NCBI GenBank assembly: GCA_963836585.1
Contig: CAWIJV010000001.1
Span: 248,001-312,000, forward strand
Direction of reading: 5' to 3'
DNA: 64,000 nucleotides
DNA from: BTUB01 sp963836585
GTDB lineage: Bacteria > Babelota > Babeliae > Babelales > Vermiphilaceae
Shown here piece by piece: positions 35,560 to 43,731 of the stretch. Both the position numbers and the translations under genes were made by a program. Below the pieces are notes generated by a model. The model made no database searches and had not been told where the DNA came from. It saw nothing but the letters and a program-made list of their open reading frames with translations. How positions within the stretch are numbered: position 1 is the first letter of the stretch; each line of letters opens with the position of its first letter.

Positions 35560-36288
35560 CTATTCTATTTTGCTTGGCTGTGCGAGCAGTTTTACAATTT
35601 CTGGGCGGCCGCGTTCGCGTGCAATATCTTCGGCTGTTTTGCCGCTATTATTGCGATGAGTACGATCGGTGCCTGCTTCAAGAAGTATTTGTGCAACTTC
35701 CGGACGATCAATTTGGGCAGCCGCTATTAACGCAGTGTCTCCATTATTATCTTCTTCATCAATTAGCGCGCCTGCTTGCAGAAGTAGTTTTACTTTCTCA
35801 GCGGTGCGAACGGCACGAAGTAATGCAGTAGCGCCGGACACATCTTGCTTATTAACATTTGCTCCTGCGTTAATTAAAATGCGCACTGTATTAATGCTAT
35901 TGGGAGCGCTCGAAAATGCTGCTTTCATCAATGCAGTAGTGCCGCGATTATCACTTGTATCAATATCTGCTCCCGCTTGGAGCAGCATCTTCATGAGATC
36001 AGTCCTATCATAATGAGTGGCTGCGGTTCTTAATAATGCTGTCTGGCCAAATTGATCTTTCATATCAATATCGGCACCCTCTCCAATAAGATCTTGAACT
36101 TTCTGCAGAGAAGGAAAATGTAGAGGCGAAGATATGCTGTTCATCATGTGCCACCATCGATCATTTGCCTGCTCAACGCTCATCATCGGCGCTTCATACT
36201 GTTCTCGCTTGCGCTTAATCATCGCATGCAGTGGTGCGCTAGTGCCAACGAGCGCTGTGATCAAAAATAATTTTGCAAATCTTTTCAC
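35560..36288 (-). CDS. Secreted ankyrin-repeat protein, array gene 4
   Basis: The 242-residue protein has a GTG start with GAGGTTATC upstream and a signal peptide (FAKLFLITALVGTSAPLHAM) near identical to that of the last array gene. Five ankyrin repeats span about 80-240: FGQTALLRTAATHYDRTDLM, GTTALMKAAFSSAPNSINTV, GATALLRAVRTAEKVKLLLQ, NGDTALIAAAQIDRPEVAQI and GKTAEDIARERGRPEIVKLL. The repeats differ more than the leaders, so leader conservation probably reflects gene conversion or recent duplication. Confidence 0.88.
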   Translation of the reverse strand: MKRFAKLFLITALVGTSAPLHAMIKRKREQYEAPMMSVEQANDRWWHMMNSISSPLHFPSLQKVQDLIGEGADIDMKDQFGQTALLRTAATHYDRTDLMKMLLQAGADIDTSDNRGTTALMKAAFSSAPNSINTVRILINAGANVNKQDVSGATALLRAVRTAEKVKLLLQAGALIDEEDNNGDTALIAAAQIDRPEVAQILLEAGTDRTHRNNSGKTAEDIARERGRPEIVKLLAQPSKIE

Positions 36289-36296
36289 GATAACCT

Positions 36297-36956
36297 CTAT
36301 TTTATTTTTCTTGTCGGTTCAAGAAGTTCCAGAATTTTTTGCTTGCCATTTTGACGAGCAATGTCTGCCGCCGTTTCCCCATATCTATTTGTTATAGTTC
36401 TATCGGCGCCTGCATCAAGAAGAAGGTGTACTATAGCGGGCGAATCATCATAAACGGCATTCATTAATGGAGTGGTTCCCATGTCATTTTGTGCATTAAC
36501 ATTTGCTCCGGCATTTAAAAGCATTCTCACTATTATGGGTGAACCATAACTAAAACGAACAGCAGCATGTAATGGGGTGTCCCCAAGATGATTTGCTATA
36601 TTTGCATCAGCACCGGCTCCAAGAAGAAGCGGTACTATTTTTTGACGGACTGTTTCTGGGTAATTTGGATAGGCAGTCCAATATAAAGCAGTTTCTCTTA
36701 ACGCGGGAGATTGCGTATTCACATCAGCGCCGGCAGTAATCCAAGATTTCACCAACTCGGGAGATACTTCAGGCATCCGTGCCCGAGGATCTGATGAAAT
36801 CCATTGTGCCCATGCTTGATTTGCTTGCGCAGCCGTAAGTTTTTTTACCGGCTGATTACTAGTTGCAGACTCAGGAGCTTTTCGTTTCATCGCATGCAAT
36901 GATGGAGCGATTGCAATGAGCGCTGTGATCAAAAATAATTTTGCAAATCTTTTCAT
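36297..36956 (-). CDS. Secreted ankyrin-repeat protein, array gene 3
   Basis: The 219-residue protein has an ATG start with GAGGTTGCC upstream. Signal peptide FAKLFLITALIAIAPSLHAM; a basic KRKAPE patch follows. About four ankyrin repeats include NHLGDTPLHAAVRFSYGSPI and MGTTPLMNAVYDDSPAIVHL. The last 70 residues match array gene 5 almost exactly (RTITNRYGETAADIARQNGK). Confidence 0.88.
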   Translation of the reverse strand: MKRFAKLFLITALIAIAPSLHAMKRKAPESATSNQPVKKLTAAQANQAWAQWISSDPRARMPEVSPELVKSWITAGADVNTQSPALRETALYWTAYPNYPETVRQKIVPLLLGAGADANIANHLGDTPLHAAVRFSYGSPIIVRMLLNAGANVNAQNDMGTTPLMNAVYDDSPAIVHLLLDAGADRTITNRYGETAADIARQNGKQKILELLEPTRKIK

Positions 36957-36963
36957 GGCAACC

Positions 36964-37530
36964 TCATTTTATTCTGTTCGGCTGGGATAACATTTTCACA
37001 ATATCGTGATATGCATGGTGGCGCGCAATATCTTCGGCAGTTTCACCGGTAGGGCGGCGTTGAGTTGGATTACTCCGTGCTGTGCGATCAGCGCCGGCAT
37101 CAAGCAGTAGGCGTACCGCGCTTCCTTTACCGTTGAGCGCAGCAATTAATAATGCAGTGTAGCCAACCACGCCTCGTATTTCAGTATTGGCGCCTGCTTG
37201 TAGCAAAAGTTTTACCGTTTCAAGATCATTTGCAAAAATAGCTCTGACTAACATAGTAGATCCATGCTGACTAACTTGATCTATATCAGCTCCTGCCACA
37301 ATGAGACCTGGTATTCTTTGGTTCGTTGATGGAGTCCATTCTTCTGCCAATAGTTTCGCCCATTCCCTATTCTCTTCACTCACTGGCTGCATCCATGAGT
37401 TAAAATATGAAGAAATGGAAGAAGCATGGGCAGCAATTCGCGCGCGCCATCCTTGTGGCTGCTCCATTGCCGGAGCAAGCGAGTGGCTTGCGATGAGTGC
37501 GATCAAAAATAATTGTGCTATTTTCTTCAT
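36964..37530 (-). CDS. Secreted ankyrin-repeat protein, array gene 2
   Basis: The 188-residue protein has a signal peptide (MKKIAQLFLIALIASHSLAPAM). The region after it (EQPQGWRARI, SSYFNSWM) is also in array gene 1, so genes 1 and 2 form one subfamily. Three to four ankyrin repeats follow (STMLVRAIFANDLETVKLLL, VVGYTALLIAALNGKGSAVR, GETAEDIARHHAYHDIVKML). AGGTTATC precedes the ATG. The gap to the next gene is 7 bases. Confidence 0.88.
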   Translation of the reverse strand: MKKIAQLFLIALIASHSLAPAMEQPQGWRARIAAHASSISSYFNSWMQPVSEENREWAKLLAEEWTPSTNQRIPGLIVAGADIDQVSQHGSTMLVRAIFANDLETVKLLLQAGANTEIRGVVGYTALLIAALNGKGSAVRLLLDAGADRTARSNPTQRRPTGETAEDIARHHAYHDIVKMLSQPNRIK

Positions 37531-37538
37531 GATAACCT

Positions 37539-38114
37539 CTATTTTATTTTGCTTGGTTGTAATAATCTTACAATTTCTTCATTGCCGTTTTGTCGTGCAA
37601 TATCTTCAGCCGTTAGACCTGCAAGATTACGCTGGGTACGATCCGCTCCCGCTTCAAGGAGTATGCGAACTCTTTCAGCTCTATTTCTTTCATTTCCTTT
37701 TGCTGCTGCCATCAATGCAGTATTGCCATTTAATTGATTTTGCGTATTAACATCTGCGCCTGAATGTAATATACCCAAGACATGAGCGGGTTCCCACCAA
37801 GCGGCAGCTTCTATCAATGGTGTATTGCCATTTCTAAGTATCGGTTTATTAACATCAACACCAGCCTTAAGAAGTTTCGCAATATCTTCTTCATCCTGAA
37901 GAGAATTCCACCTTTTTTCAACAATTTCCGTCCATTTCCGATTTCTTCGCTCCGATTCATCAATTACTTCATAAATCGGCTGGCTGGGCATCCATGAAGA
38001 AAAATATGAAGAAACATATGAATATATTCTTGATCTCCATCCTTGCGGTTGCTCCATGCCGATTGCCGGCAGGGCTATCAGGGCAATCGCTACTGCTTTT
38101 GCTATTTTCTTCAT
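37539..38114 (-). CDS. Secreted ankyrin-repeat protein, array gene 1 (first)
   Basis: The 191-residue protein is the first of the six co-directional genes. Signal peptide MKKIAKAVAIALIALPAIGM, then EQPQGWRSRIYSYVSSYFSS as in gene 2. Three ankyrin repeats (GNTPLIEAAAWWEPAHVLGI, NGNTALMAAAKGNERNRAER, LAGLTAEDIARQNGNEEIVR). Its start lacks the GAGGTTATC leader of the others and has GTGGAA instead. The 137-base gap upstream should hold the array promoter; it is AT-rich with TATA-like boxes, but I could not assign one firmly. Confidence 0.87.
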   Translation of the reverse strand: MKKIAKAVAIALIALPAIGMEQPQGWRSRIYSYVSSYFSSWMPSQPIYEVIDESERRNRKWTEIVEKRWNSLQDEEDIAKLLKAGVDVNKPILRNGNTPLIEAAAWWEPAHVLGILHSGADVNTQNQLNGNTALMAAAKGNERNRAERVRILLEAGADRTQRNLAGLTAEDIARQNGNEEIVRLLQPSKIK

Positions 38115-38251
38115 ATTTCCACTTTTTTAAAAATACGATTTATACAGCTCAAACCATAGAGCTATTTCTAATAGTAATATAGCATAGTTGAGGAGCGGTT
38201 TGCCATAGTTTGAGAAAGATTTTTTACAGGGTAAAAATAGGGTAAAAAGGG

Positions 38252-38647
38252 CTATTCTTGGCTAGTGGGAGCCGGGCTTTCCTGGGCGGGCACCGCAGGC
38301 TGAGCGGGAGAAGGGGCAGGCATAGCAGGATGAATGGAAACCGGAATTTCCACATTGGCCCATTGGCAGTGAAGCTGCATGATCGGATCTTTGCCCTGCA
38401 TATTTAAGATATCTCTATATTTCAGCATCAGAAATTGCAATTTCTGCATTGCTTCAACACCGATTTTATGCAGTTCAATGTTAACCGCTTCTTTTTGCTC
38501 AGCAGTTGCTGCGGCATTCTGAACCGCTTGCACGCGATATGTGCCTCTTAATTCATTGATGATATGAGGAGGCGGCGTGATAGGAACTTCTTGGGTAAAT
38601 ATCGGATGGGAGATCACAAGAAGTAAGGCTGTTGCAAATTTTTTCAT
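38252..38647 (-). CDS. Small exported protein with Pro/Ala-rich tail
   Basis: The 131-residue product starts at 38647 (AAGGACTCTC upstream); an in-frame ATG 16 codons earlier would precede the signal peptide. The signal peptide (MKKFATALLLVISHPIFTQE) is followed by a helical middle (AEQKEAVNIELHKIGVEAMQ, KLQFLMLKYRDIL) and a low-complexity end rich in Pro, Ala and Gln. Function unknown. Similar short periplasmic helical proteins occur elsewhere in the window. Confidence 0.65.
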   Translation of the reverse strand: MKKFATALLLVISHPIFTQEVPITPPPHIINELRGTYRVQAVQNAAATAEQKEAVNIELHKIGVEAMQKLQFLMLKYRDILNMQGKDPIMQLHCQWANVEIPVSIHPAMPAPSPAQPAVPAQESPAPTSQE

Positions 38648-38750
38648 GAGAGTCCTTTGTGTTGAAAATATTAAAGAATGTGAAAAGTATAGCATGGCCA
38701 GATGCTGAATCCAAGCGAGTTTCTATCAATAGGGGGGACAGGGTAAAAAG

Positions 38751-38764
38751 CTACCTCCAGGTAG
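38751..38764. promoter_or_regulatory. Possible operator upstream of a toxin-antitoxin pair
   Basis: CTACCTCCAGGTAG is a perfect inverted repeat (6 bp arms) about 87-100 bases before the toxin start. A TACAAT -10-like box lies at 38811-38816. The antitoxin has a helix-turn-helix domain and such proteins usually repress their own operon. The link is inference. Confidence 0.25.
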
Positions 38765-38850
38765 GGGGGTAAAATTTTCTAAAACTCTTTTATTTTTGTC
38801 GCCAATATGCTACAATTAGAATGTAACTCAGTAACTAGAAAGATTCAGAG

Positions 38851-39171
38851 ATGATAGAGCTAGAATTCTTTAAAGATAGCAATGGAAAAGAGCCTTTTAC
38901 CCAGTGGTTTAATGATTTAAGAGATAAGATGGCAAGGATTAAAGTACGCCAAAGGTTAGATCGAATGTCGCAAGGTAATTTTGGTGACGTTGAGCCGGTT
39001 GGTGAAGGTGTTTCAGAAAGCAAGATACATTATGGGCCCGGCTACAGAATTTACTTTGCCAATATAAACACGAAAAAAGCTTTAATCTTATACGGTGGCG
39101 ATAAAGGTACGCAAAAAAAAGATATCAAAAAGGCTCATGAATATTATAAAGTACATAAGTCGGAGGAATAA
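38851..39171 (+). CDS. HigB/RelE-superfamily toxin (phage-derived Gp49-like)
   Basis: The 106-residue protein has the pattern of addiction-module killer proteins: EFFKDSNGKEPFTQWFNDLR, RIKVRQRLDRMSQGNFGDVE, GVSESKIHYGPGYRIYFANI, ILYGGDKGTQKKDIKKAHEY. Such toxins are ribosome-dependent or related mRNA interferases. The key basic residues and the YGPGYRIYF core are intact. The antitoxin follows after 2 bases, the reverse of the classical antitoxin-first order but usual for this family. Confidence 0.88.
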   Translation: MIELEFFKDSNGKEPFTQWFNDLRDKMARIKVRQRLDRMSQGNFGDVEPVGEGVSESKIHYGPGYRIYFANINTKKALILYGGDKGTQKKDIKKAHEYYKVHKSEE

Positions 39172-39173
39172 TA

Positions 39174-39500
39174 ATGAAAAACAAAAAAAAACTTAGAAAT
39201 TATGATGAATGGCTCATCGAAAGTTTAGAAGATCCTGAAGAGGCGCGATTATATCTCCGTGCTGCTTTTGAAGAATATGAAAAAGATCAAGATTTAGACA
39301 TATTAATGCACTCTATCTGGGCATATGCAAAATCTCAAGGCGTTTCTGATTTAGCAAAAAAAACAAAAATAAACAGACAGAATCTTTACAGGATTTTTTC
39401 CGGTGAAAGAAATCCTCGATGGAAAACGATGGAATCAATTATTCAGGGAGTTGGATTTAAACTTTCATTCCATCCCGAACTGCATTCATCGAGAAAATAA
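39174..39500 (+). CDS. HigA-type addiction-module antitoxin
   Basis: The 108-residue protein starts 2 bases after the toxin stop with GGAGG overlapping the toxin end. It has an N-terminal helical toxin-binding part (YDEWLIESLEDPEEARLYLR, AAFEEYEKDQD) and a helix-turn-helix (GVSDLAKKTKINRQNLYRIF, SGERNPRWKTMESIIQGVGF). It should neutralise the upstream toxin and repress the operon. Its last 15 bases overlap the convergent antiporter gene. Confidence 0.88.
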   Translation: MKNKKKLRNYDEWLIESLEDPEEARLYLRAAFEEYEKDQDLDILMHSIWAYAKSQGVSDLAKKTKINRQNLYRIFSGERNPRWKTMESIIQGVGFKLSFHPELHSSRK

Positions 39501-41084
39501 TTTTCGCGCAGAAGCTTTATTCGCAATTGTGATTGCTGCAAGACACAATGCTATTCCTATTGATGCGCTTATCAAGTAATTTATCCCTGCTGACCACGGG
39601 AGTATGCCGATCAATACAAATGAGATACCCGCGGCAATGAGAGCCGGCAGGGCATACCAAAACTGGGTAATTGCATGGTCAAGCGGATAGCAGCCGGCGC
39701 TGGTGGATGACATTATCGTTGTCTCTGCGATCGGCGAAAGATGATTGCCGCACACAGCGCCTGAAAACAGTGCGCCTAGCACGGGGAGCAGGATAGTGGT
39801 TTGTGCAACAGTCGTGGGTAAATCAACCATGCTCAGCGTGCAGACCATCTGCACTGCGATGGGCACCAGAAGCGCGATCGTGCCCCAAGCCGAACCGGTG
39901 ATCAGTGAAGTGAGAATCGCAATCAGGTAAAAAAGAATCGGCAAAAAGGAAACGGCGATGATGCCTTGCAACACTTGCGCCAAGTAGACTCCCGTCTGCA
40001 GATCTTCGCGGAGCATGATACCCATGGTGGAGGCAAGAAACACCATCACAATCGATGATTGCATCATCGCAAAGCCGCCTTTAAAGAGTGTGATCAGTGT
40101 GCGGCTAGAAATTTTATGCCGGTAGGAATAGCGCGCCAAACTCACGCCGAGTGTGATGATGCTGGCGAGCAAAAGCATCGCCGATGTTTGATTATTTTTT
40201 TGCAACGCAACTAAAAATGAATATGAGCCGCCCAGCAGATAATAGCCGCCGGCCCAGAGAATGCCGATCACAAAGCTGCCAATGAGTACCGCGATCGGAA
40301 TCATCAGATCCCCGGGTGAGCCGGCCCCATCACGCGGTGAATTTTTTGAGGAGAGTGCCGGCTTGCCGCCAAAGAGATTGCCGGTTTTGCGCGCGATCTG
40401 CTCTTGCGCGTGCATCGGGCCATAGGAGATGGAAGCGCGCACAATAAACCAGACGCTGGCAATCAGAAAGAGCGAATAAAAAATATAGGGAATCGATTGG
40501 ACATAGGTATAAAAAGGATCGGCCGCTATTTTGGCCAGATGCCCGCCCTGGCAGATGCCGGCATTTTCTAATTGGCTGGTGATCAAGGCGATCCAACTGG
40601 AGATGGGGGCTAGGATTACCAGCGGCCCTGAGAGTGAATGGATCAGATAGGCTAATTTTACCCGCGGCAGGGCAAAGGTATCCATAATGGGGCGCATCAC
40701 ATAGCCGGCCGTGAGGCAGCTTAAATAATCATCAATAAACAGTGAGCTGGAGAGCCACAGGGTGGCCGTCTGGGCGGATTTGCCTGATTTTAGATGGCGC
40801 GTGATGGTGTGAGCGAAGGCGAGTGCTGCGCCGCTGTGTTCCAAGAGGGTGATGATGATGCCCAAGATAATAAGAAAGGCATAAAGATAGAGATTATCAA
40901 GATCGGTGATCTGGCTCCAGAGGCGGGCGCTGATTATGGTAATACTTGTAGGCAGGGAGCCTTGGCCGGCAACCAGCGCGGCTGCCGCCAATCCGATAAA
41001 TAAGGAGAGATTAAGCCGTTGAGTGAGCAAAACTGCTGCAAGAATGCAGAGGGGAGGGGTAAGCACTAGCCAACCGAGTATCAT
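39486..41084 (-). CDS. NhaC-type Na+/H+ antiporter family protein
   Basis: The 532-residue membrane protein has about 12 hydrophobic helices and the signature FIDDYLSCLTAGYVMRPIMD and LLVPIAVQ followed by GALFSGAVCGNHLSPIAETT of NhaC-like transporters. These exchange Na+ and H+ across the inner membrane, or related substrates (the family also includes amino-acid/malate antiporters). AAGGA lies before the ATG. It is a single gene on the minus strand, back to back with rplM. Confidence 0.85.
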   Translation of the reverse strand: MILGWLVLTPPLCILAAVLLTQRLNLSLFIGLAAAALVAGQGSLPTSITIISARLWSQITDLDNLYLYAFLIILGIIITLLEHSGAALAFAHTITRHLKSGKSAQTATLWLSSSLFIDDYLSCLTAGYVMRPIMDTFALPRVKLAYLIHSLSGPLVILAPISSWIALITSQLENAGICQGGHLAKIAADPFYTYVQSIPYIFYSLFLIASVWFIVRASISYGPMHAQEQIARKTGNLFGGKPALSSKNSPRDGAGSPGDLMIPIAVLIGSFVIGILWAGGYYLLGGSYSFLVALQKNNQTSAMLLLASIITLGVSLARYSYRHKISSRTLITLFKGGFAMMQSSIVMVFLASTMGIMLREDLQTGVYLAQVLQGIIAVSFLPILFYLIAILTSLITGSAWGTIALLVPIAVQMVCTLSMVDLPTTVAQTTILLPVLGALFSGAVCGNHLSPIAETTIMSSTSAGCYPLDHAITQFWYALPALIAAGISFVLIGILPWSAGINYLISASIGIALCLAAITIANKASARKLFSR

Positions 41085-41131
41085 AAAAAATCCTTTTTAA
41101 TTTGACCCTGATCTTATTTTTATTTAAAGTA

Positions 41132-41137
41132 TATAAT
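41132..41137 (+). promoter_or_regulatory. Candidate -10 box of rplM
   Basis: A perfect TATAAT lies 73 bases before the rplM start. The nearest good -35 match, TTGACC (41102-41107), is 24 bases away, too far for standard spacing, so a weak -35 or an extended arrangement is needed. Confidence 0.3.
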
Positions 41138-41209
41138 AGCTTCGTTCGTCATATATGTCATTTGTAAATCAAAAGTTTAATTTTCCCTTTAGGTTAGAAA
41201 AGGTGTTCC

Positions 41210-41779
41210 ATGGCTGTAAAAAAGTCTTCTACTGCTGCTTCCCAGCAGGTTGAGGCAGGCAAAAAAAAGACGACCCCCGTGCAAACGGCAGGTCCCAAGG
41301 CTGCTCCCAAAAAGAAAGTGGCAACCGGTAAAGTGGTCGATATGAATTCAGCATTTTATCTGCGCAAAGAAGATAATGAACGCCCTAAGTGGCGCGTGAT
41401 TGACGCTAAGGGCCAAGTGCTCGGCCGCATGGCAACCCAAATCGCCGATATTTTGCGCGGCAAGGATCGCCCCTACTTTACGCCGCACACCGATTCAGGT
41501 GATTATGTGGTGGTGATCAATGCATCTCAGATTGTGTTGACCGGTAATAAAATGAAAGATAAAGAGTATGTGCACTATACCGGCTGGATTGGTGGGCAAA
41601 AAGTGACCTCAGCCAAAGATCTTTTGGCAAAACATCCTGATCGCCTGATTACTCTGGCCGTGAAAGGTATGTTGCCTAAGAATATCTTGAGCCGTTACCT
41701 GCTGCGCAAATTGCGCGTCTACCCAGGCAGCCAACATCCTCATTTGGCACAACGGCCTGAAGAAGATAAAAACGCGTAA
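41210..41779 (+). CDS. rplM: Ribosomal protein uL13 with N-terminal extension
   Basis: The 189-residue protein carries L13 from about residue 45: FYLRKEDNERPKWRVIDAKG, VLGRMATQIADILRGKDRPY, HTDSGDYVVVINA, VKGMLPKN, LRVYPGSQHPH. The first 44 residues (Ala-, Lys- and Thr-rich) are absent from typical L13 of about 142 residues. GTTAGAAAAGG precedes the ATG, and no later ATG before the core has a ribosome site. rpsI (S9), its usual partner, does not follow; a terminator does. Confidence 0.94.
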   Translation: MAVKKSSTAASQQVEAGKKKTTPVQTAGPKAAPKKKVATGKVVDMNSAFYLRKEDNERPKWRVIDAKGQVLGRMATQIADILRGKDRPYFTPHTDSGDYVVVINASQIVLTGNKMKDKEYVHYTGWIGGQKVTSAKDLLAKHPDRLITLAVKGMLPKNILSRYLLRKLRVYPGSQHPHLAQRPEEDKNA

Positions 41780-41793
41780 GCAAATTTGCTTTT

Positions 41794-41846
41794 AAAAAAT
41801 AAACCGGCAGAAGATTTTTACATCTTCTGCCGGTTTATTTTTTTCT
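41794..41846 (+). terminator. Strong rho-independent terminator after rplM
   Basis: A stem of about 20 bp (AATAAACCGGCAGAAGAT with ATCTTCTGCCGGTTTATT) and a 6-base loop, followed by TTTTTTC. It can act on both strands, as an A run also precedes the stem, and would serve the converging gene at 41863. Confidence 0.9.
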
Positions 41847-41862
41847 GCTTATGCTAAAAAAT

Positions 41863-42327
41863 TTAACGTGCTTCTTTAGTAACTAAATCTTTGCAATCTT
41901 GAATTGCTGATGCTCCCATTTCGCAGGCAAGATATCCACAGCCTGCTGATATTGAAGGAAAAACAACACAAGCAAGGGGAAGATCCCAGAATAAATGGTG
42001 GGCATTCAAATGGCCATTTCTTGCATTATTTATAAATAAAGATATGCCGGCGGCACTCATCAATCCTGCGGCTGCAGCACCTGCTGTTGCAATGCTGGCC
42101 ATTGCAGATTTTGCTCCAATCTTCGCGACTTGTTTGCCAGGGTTTTTCTTGTTTCCGGCATATGCCAAAAAACCGGTTGAAGCAATTGCAGCTGATCCGG
42201 CCAAAATGATCCAATCTATTGTAGAAATGGATCTCAGGAATGATAATTTACCCGCGTTGATCTGTGTTACAGGGACCATGGTTCCGATTGCCAAGAGGCC
42301 CAGTGATAATAAAGATGCTCTTTTCAT
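41863..42327 (-). CDS. Small exported hydrophobic protein of unknown function
   Basis: The 154-residue protein starts at 42327 (GGAGG upstream). A signal peptide (MKRASLLSLGLLAIGTMVPV, ending NAG) is followed by three or four hydrophobic segments (WIILAGSAAIASTGFLAYAG, MASIATAGAAAAGLMSAAGI, PLACVVFPSISAGCGYLACE). It ends with a charged helix. No family was recognised. It belongs with the next two genes to a group of small membrane proteins. Confidence 0.65.
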   Translation of the reverse strand: MKRASLLSLGLLAIGTMVPVTQINAGKLSFLRSISTIDWIILAGSAAIASTGFLAYAGNKKNPGKQVAKIGAKSAMASIATAGAAAAGLMSAAGISLFINNARNGHLNAHHLFWDLPLACVVFPSISAGCGYLACEMGASAIQDCKDLVTKEAR

Positions 42328-42426
42328 AAAATCCTCCATTAAAAGAACATTGTGTAATATATATTCTAGCATACTAGACTAGTCATTTCTCTCAATATTT
42401 TCTATTAGAAATTATACAGGGATGAT

Positions 42427-42834
42427 TCACCGAGCTGGTGTGCCAATGCAGACGTTATAATCCCCTGTTACTGTTGAATGTGAATCTGAGCCCTCAAACC
42501 ATTCTTCATGAAAAGCAGCATCCAAAGAAGCAGCTGAGGCAATGCCGAAGATCACTGAATAGAGGGCAGCGATAGCGCTGGCATCACTCATCTCTTTATC
42601 GGCCATAAACAGATATGCGGTGCTTGCAGAGATAGCTGCGCACAAAGTGGCAGCGCTGAACCATTTAATTTTGTGCTGAATTTTTTTGGTGCGTTCAGGA
42701 AATATCGCCATGGCATAGAGGGCGGGCCCCAGTGCAGCTAATGCGGCAGCCTTGCCAGCTGTAGACCAATCGACTGCTTGAGCTGAGTGAGGCGCACATA
42801 ACAATGCCAATGATAGAAGAAGTGCTCTTTTCAT
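42427..42834 (-). CDS. Small exported hydrophobic protein of unknown function
   Basis: The 135-residue protein has a signal peptide (MKRALLLSLALLCAPHSAQA) very like that of the neighbour at 41863. Hydrophobic segments at about 25-45 (AAALAALGPALYAMAIF), 58-75 and 85-105 follow. It ends with a polar Cys-containing stretch (TGDYNVCIGTPAR). No family was recognised. AAGGGAATAAGC precedes the ATG. Confidence 0.62.
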   Translation of the reverse strand: MKRALLLSLALLCAPHSAQAVDWSTAGKAAALAALGPALYAMAIFPERTKKIQHKIKWFSAATLCAAISASTAYLFMADKEMSDASAIAALYSVIFGIASAASLDAAFHEEWFEGSDSHSTVTGDYNVCIGTPAR

Positions 42835-42922
42835 GCTTATTCCCTTGAGAATTAATTTTTAAGTTTAACTTACGGATTTAAAGTATGAATAATGAGCGCT
42901 TTTTGTCAAGTTGGGGGTAAAT

Positions 42923-43588
42923 TTAGTCAGCCTTATCGCGCAAGGCAATTAATTTGGTAATTTTTTCTTGCAAAGCTTCAAGGCTTTCTCTTTGATCAGC
43001 TAATATATCTTCGATTTCTCTATTGATTATTGATCGCTCAACTAATTTTACAAATGCTCCAAAAGCACCATGGGGCAGATCAATTGTTTTTGCTTTTTGT
43101 ATCAGCTCATCACGCTTATAGAAAAGGACATAATTGGTGTTGTTATTGTGTGTGGATTGAGCCGCAGGCAGAGAATGAGCATGGAAGGCAAAATCATTTT
43201 TTGTTTTGCATTCAAGGGTCAATTGTGAATTGTCATCAGTAGTTACAAGAATTCCTGAAGTTTGAGTGATTGTGTGCAAGTTGTGAGCATGCGCTATTTT
43301 AATGAAAGTTGCCAAATGCTGATTGTGTAATTCTTTTGCAACAAGATCCACTTGGCCGGTATTTTTTGCTGCTTTGGTAAGGCTGGCAAAATACTCTAGC
43401 GGACGCGCCTGATAGCCTTTGTACATGAGCCACCCGAGACCGCCAAGTGTAACGGCAAGAGCGGTATACTGTACTGATGCCGGAATGGTTCCCTGTGTTT
43501 TGTTCCCGGGAGCCATAGGTTGAGTGATTGCGCTTGAGCACACGAGTGCCATGGTGAGTAATGATAAACTTATTGTTCTTGATATCAT
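42923..43588 (-). CDS. Exported membrane-anchored protein with C-terminal coiled coil
   Basis: The 221-residue product starts at 43588 (GGAG 9-10 bases upstream). It has a signal peptide (MISRTISLSLLTMALVCSSA), a membrane helix at about 45-62 (YTALAVTLGGLGWLMYKG), a globular middle (FIKIAHAHNLHTITQTSGIL; YVLFYKRDELIQ) and a C-terminal coiled coil (ILADQRESLEALQEKITKLI). Function unknown. Confidence 0.65.
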   Translation of the reverse strand: MISRTISLSLLTMALVCSSAITQPMAPGNKTQGTIPASVQYTALAVTLGGLGWLMYKGYQARPLEYFASLTKAAKNTGQVDLVAKELHNQHLATFIKIAHAHNLHTITQTSGILVTTDDNSQLTLECKTKNDFAFHAHSLPAAQSTHNNNTNYVLFYKRDELIQKAKTIDLPHGAFGAFVKLVERSIINREIEDILADQRESLEALQEKITKLIALRDKAD

Positions 43589-43731
43589 GATAAATTTCTC
43601 CATATTAAAATAAGCTTCTAGAGTAAAAGACCCTCTTTTGCCTATATTATTTAGGATACACACAAAAAAATGACTGTCAATCAATTGCCTAACTGAAAAT
43701 AAAATGCTTTTCGAAGGGGGCTTATAGCTGT

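Noticed and set aside
34263..38114. CRISPR-like or satellite repeat in the ankyrin array
   Set aside because: The repetition is of coding units, with no short direct repeats separated by uniform spacers.
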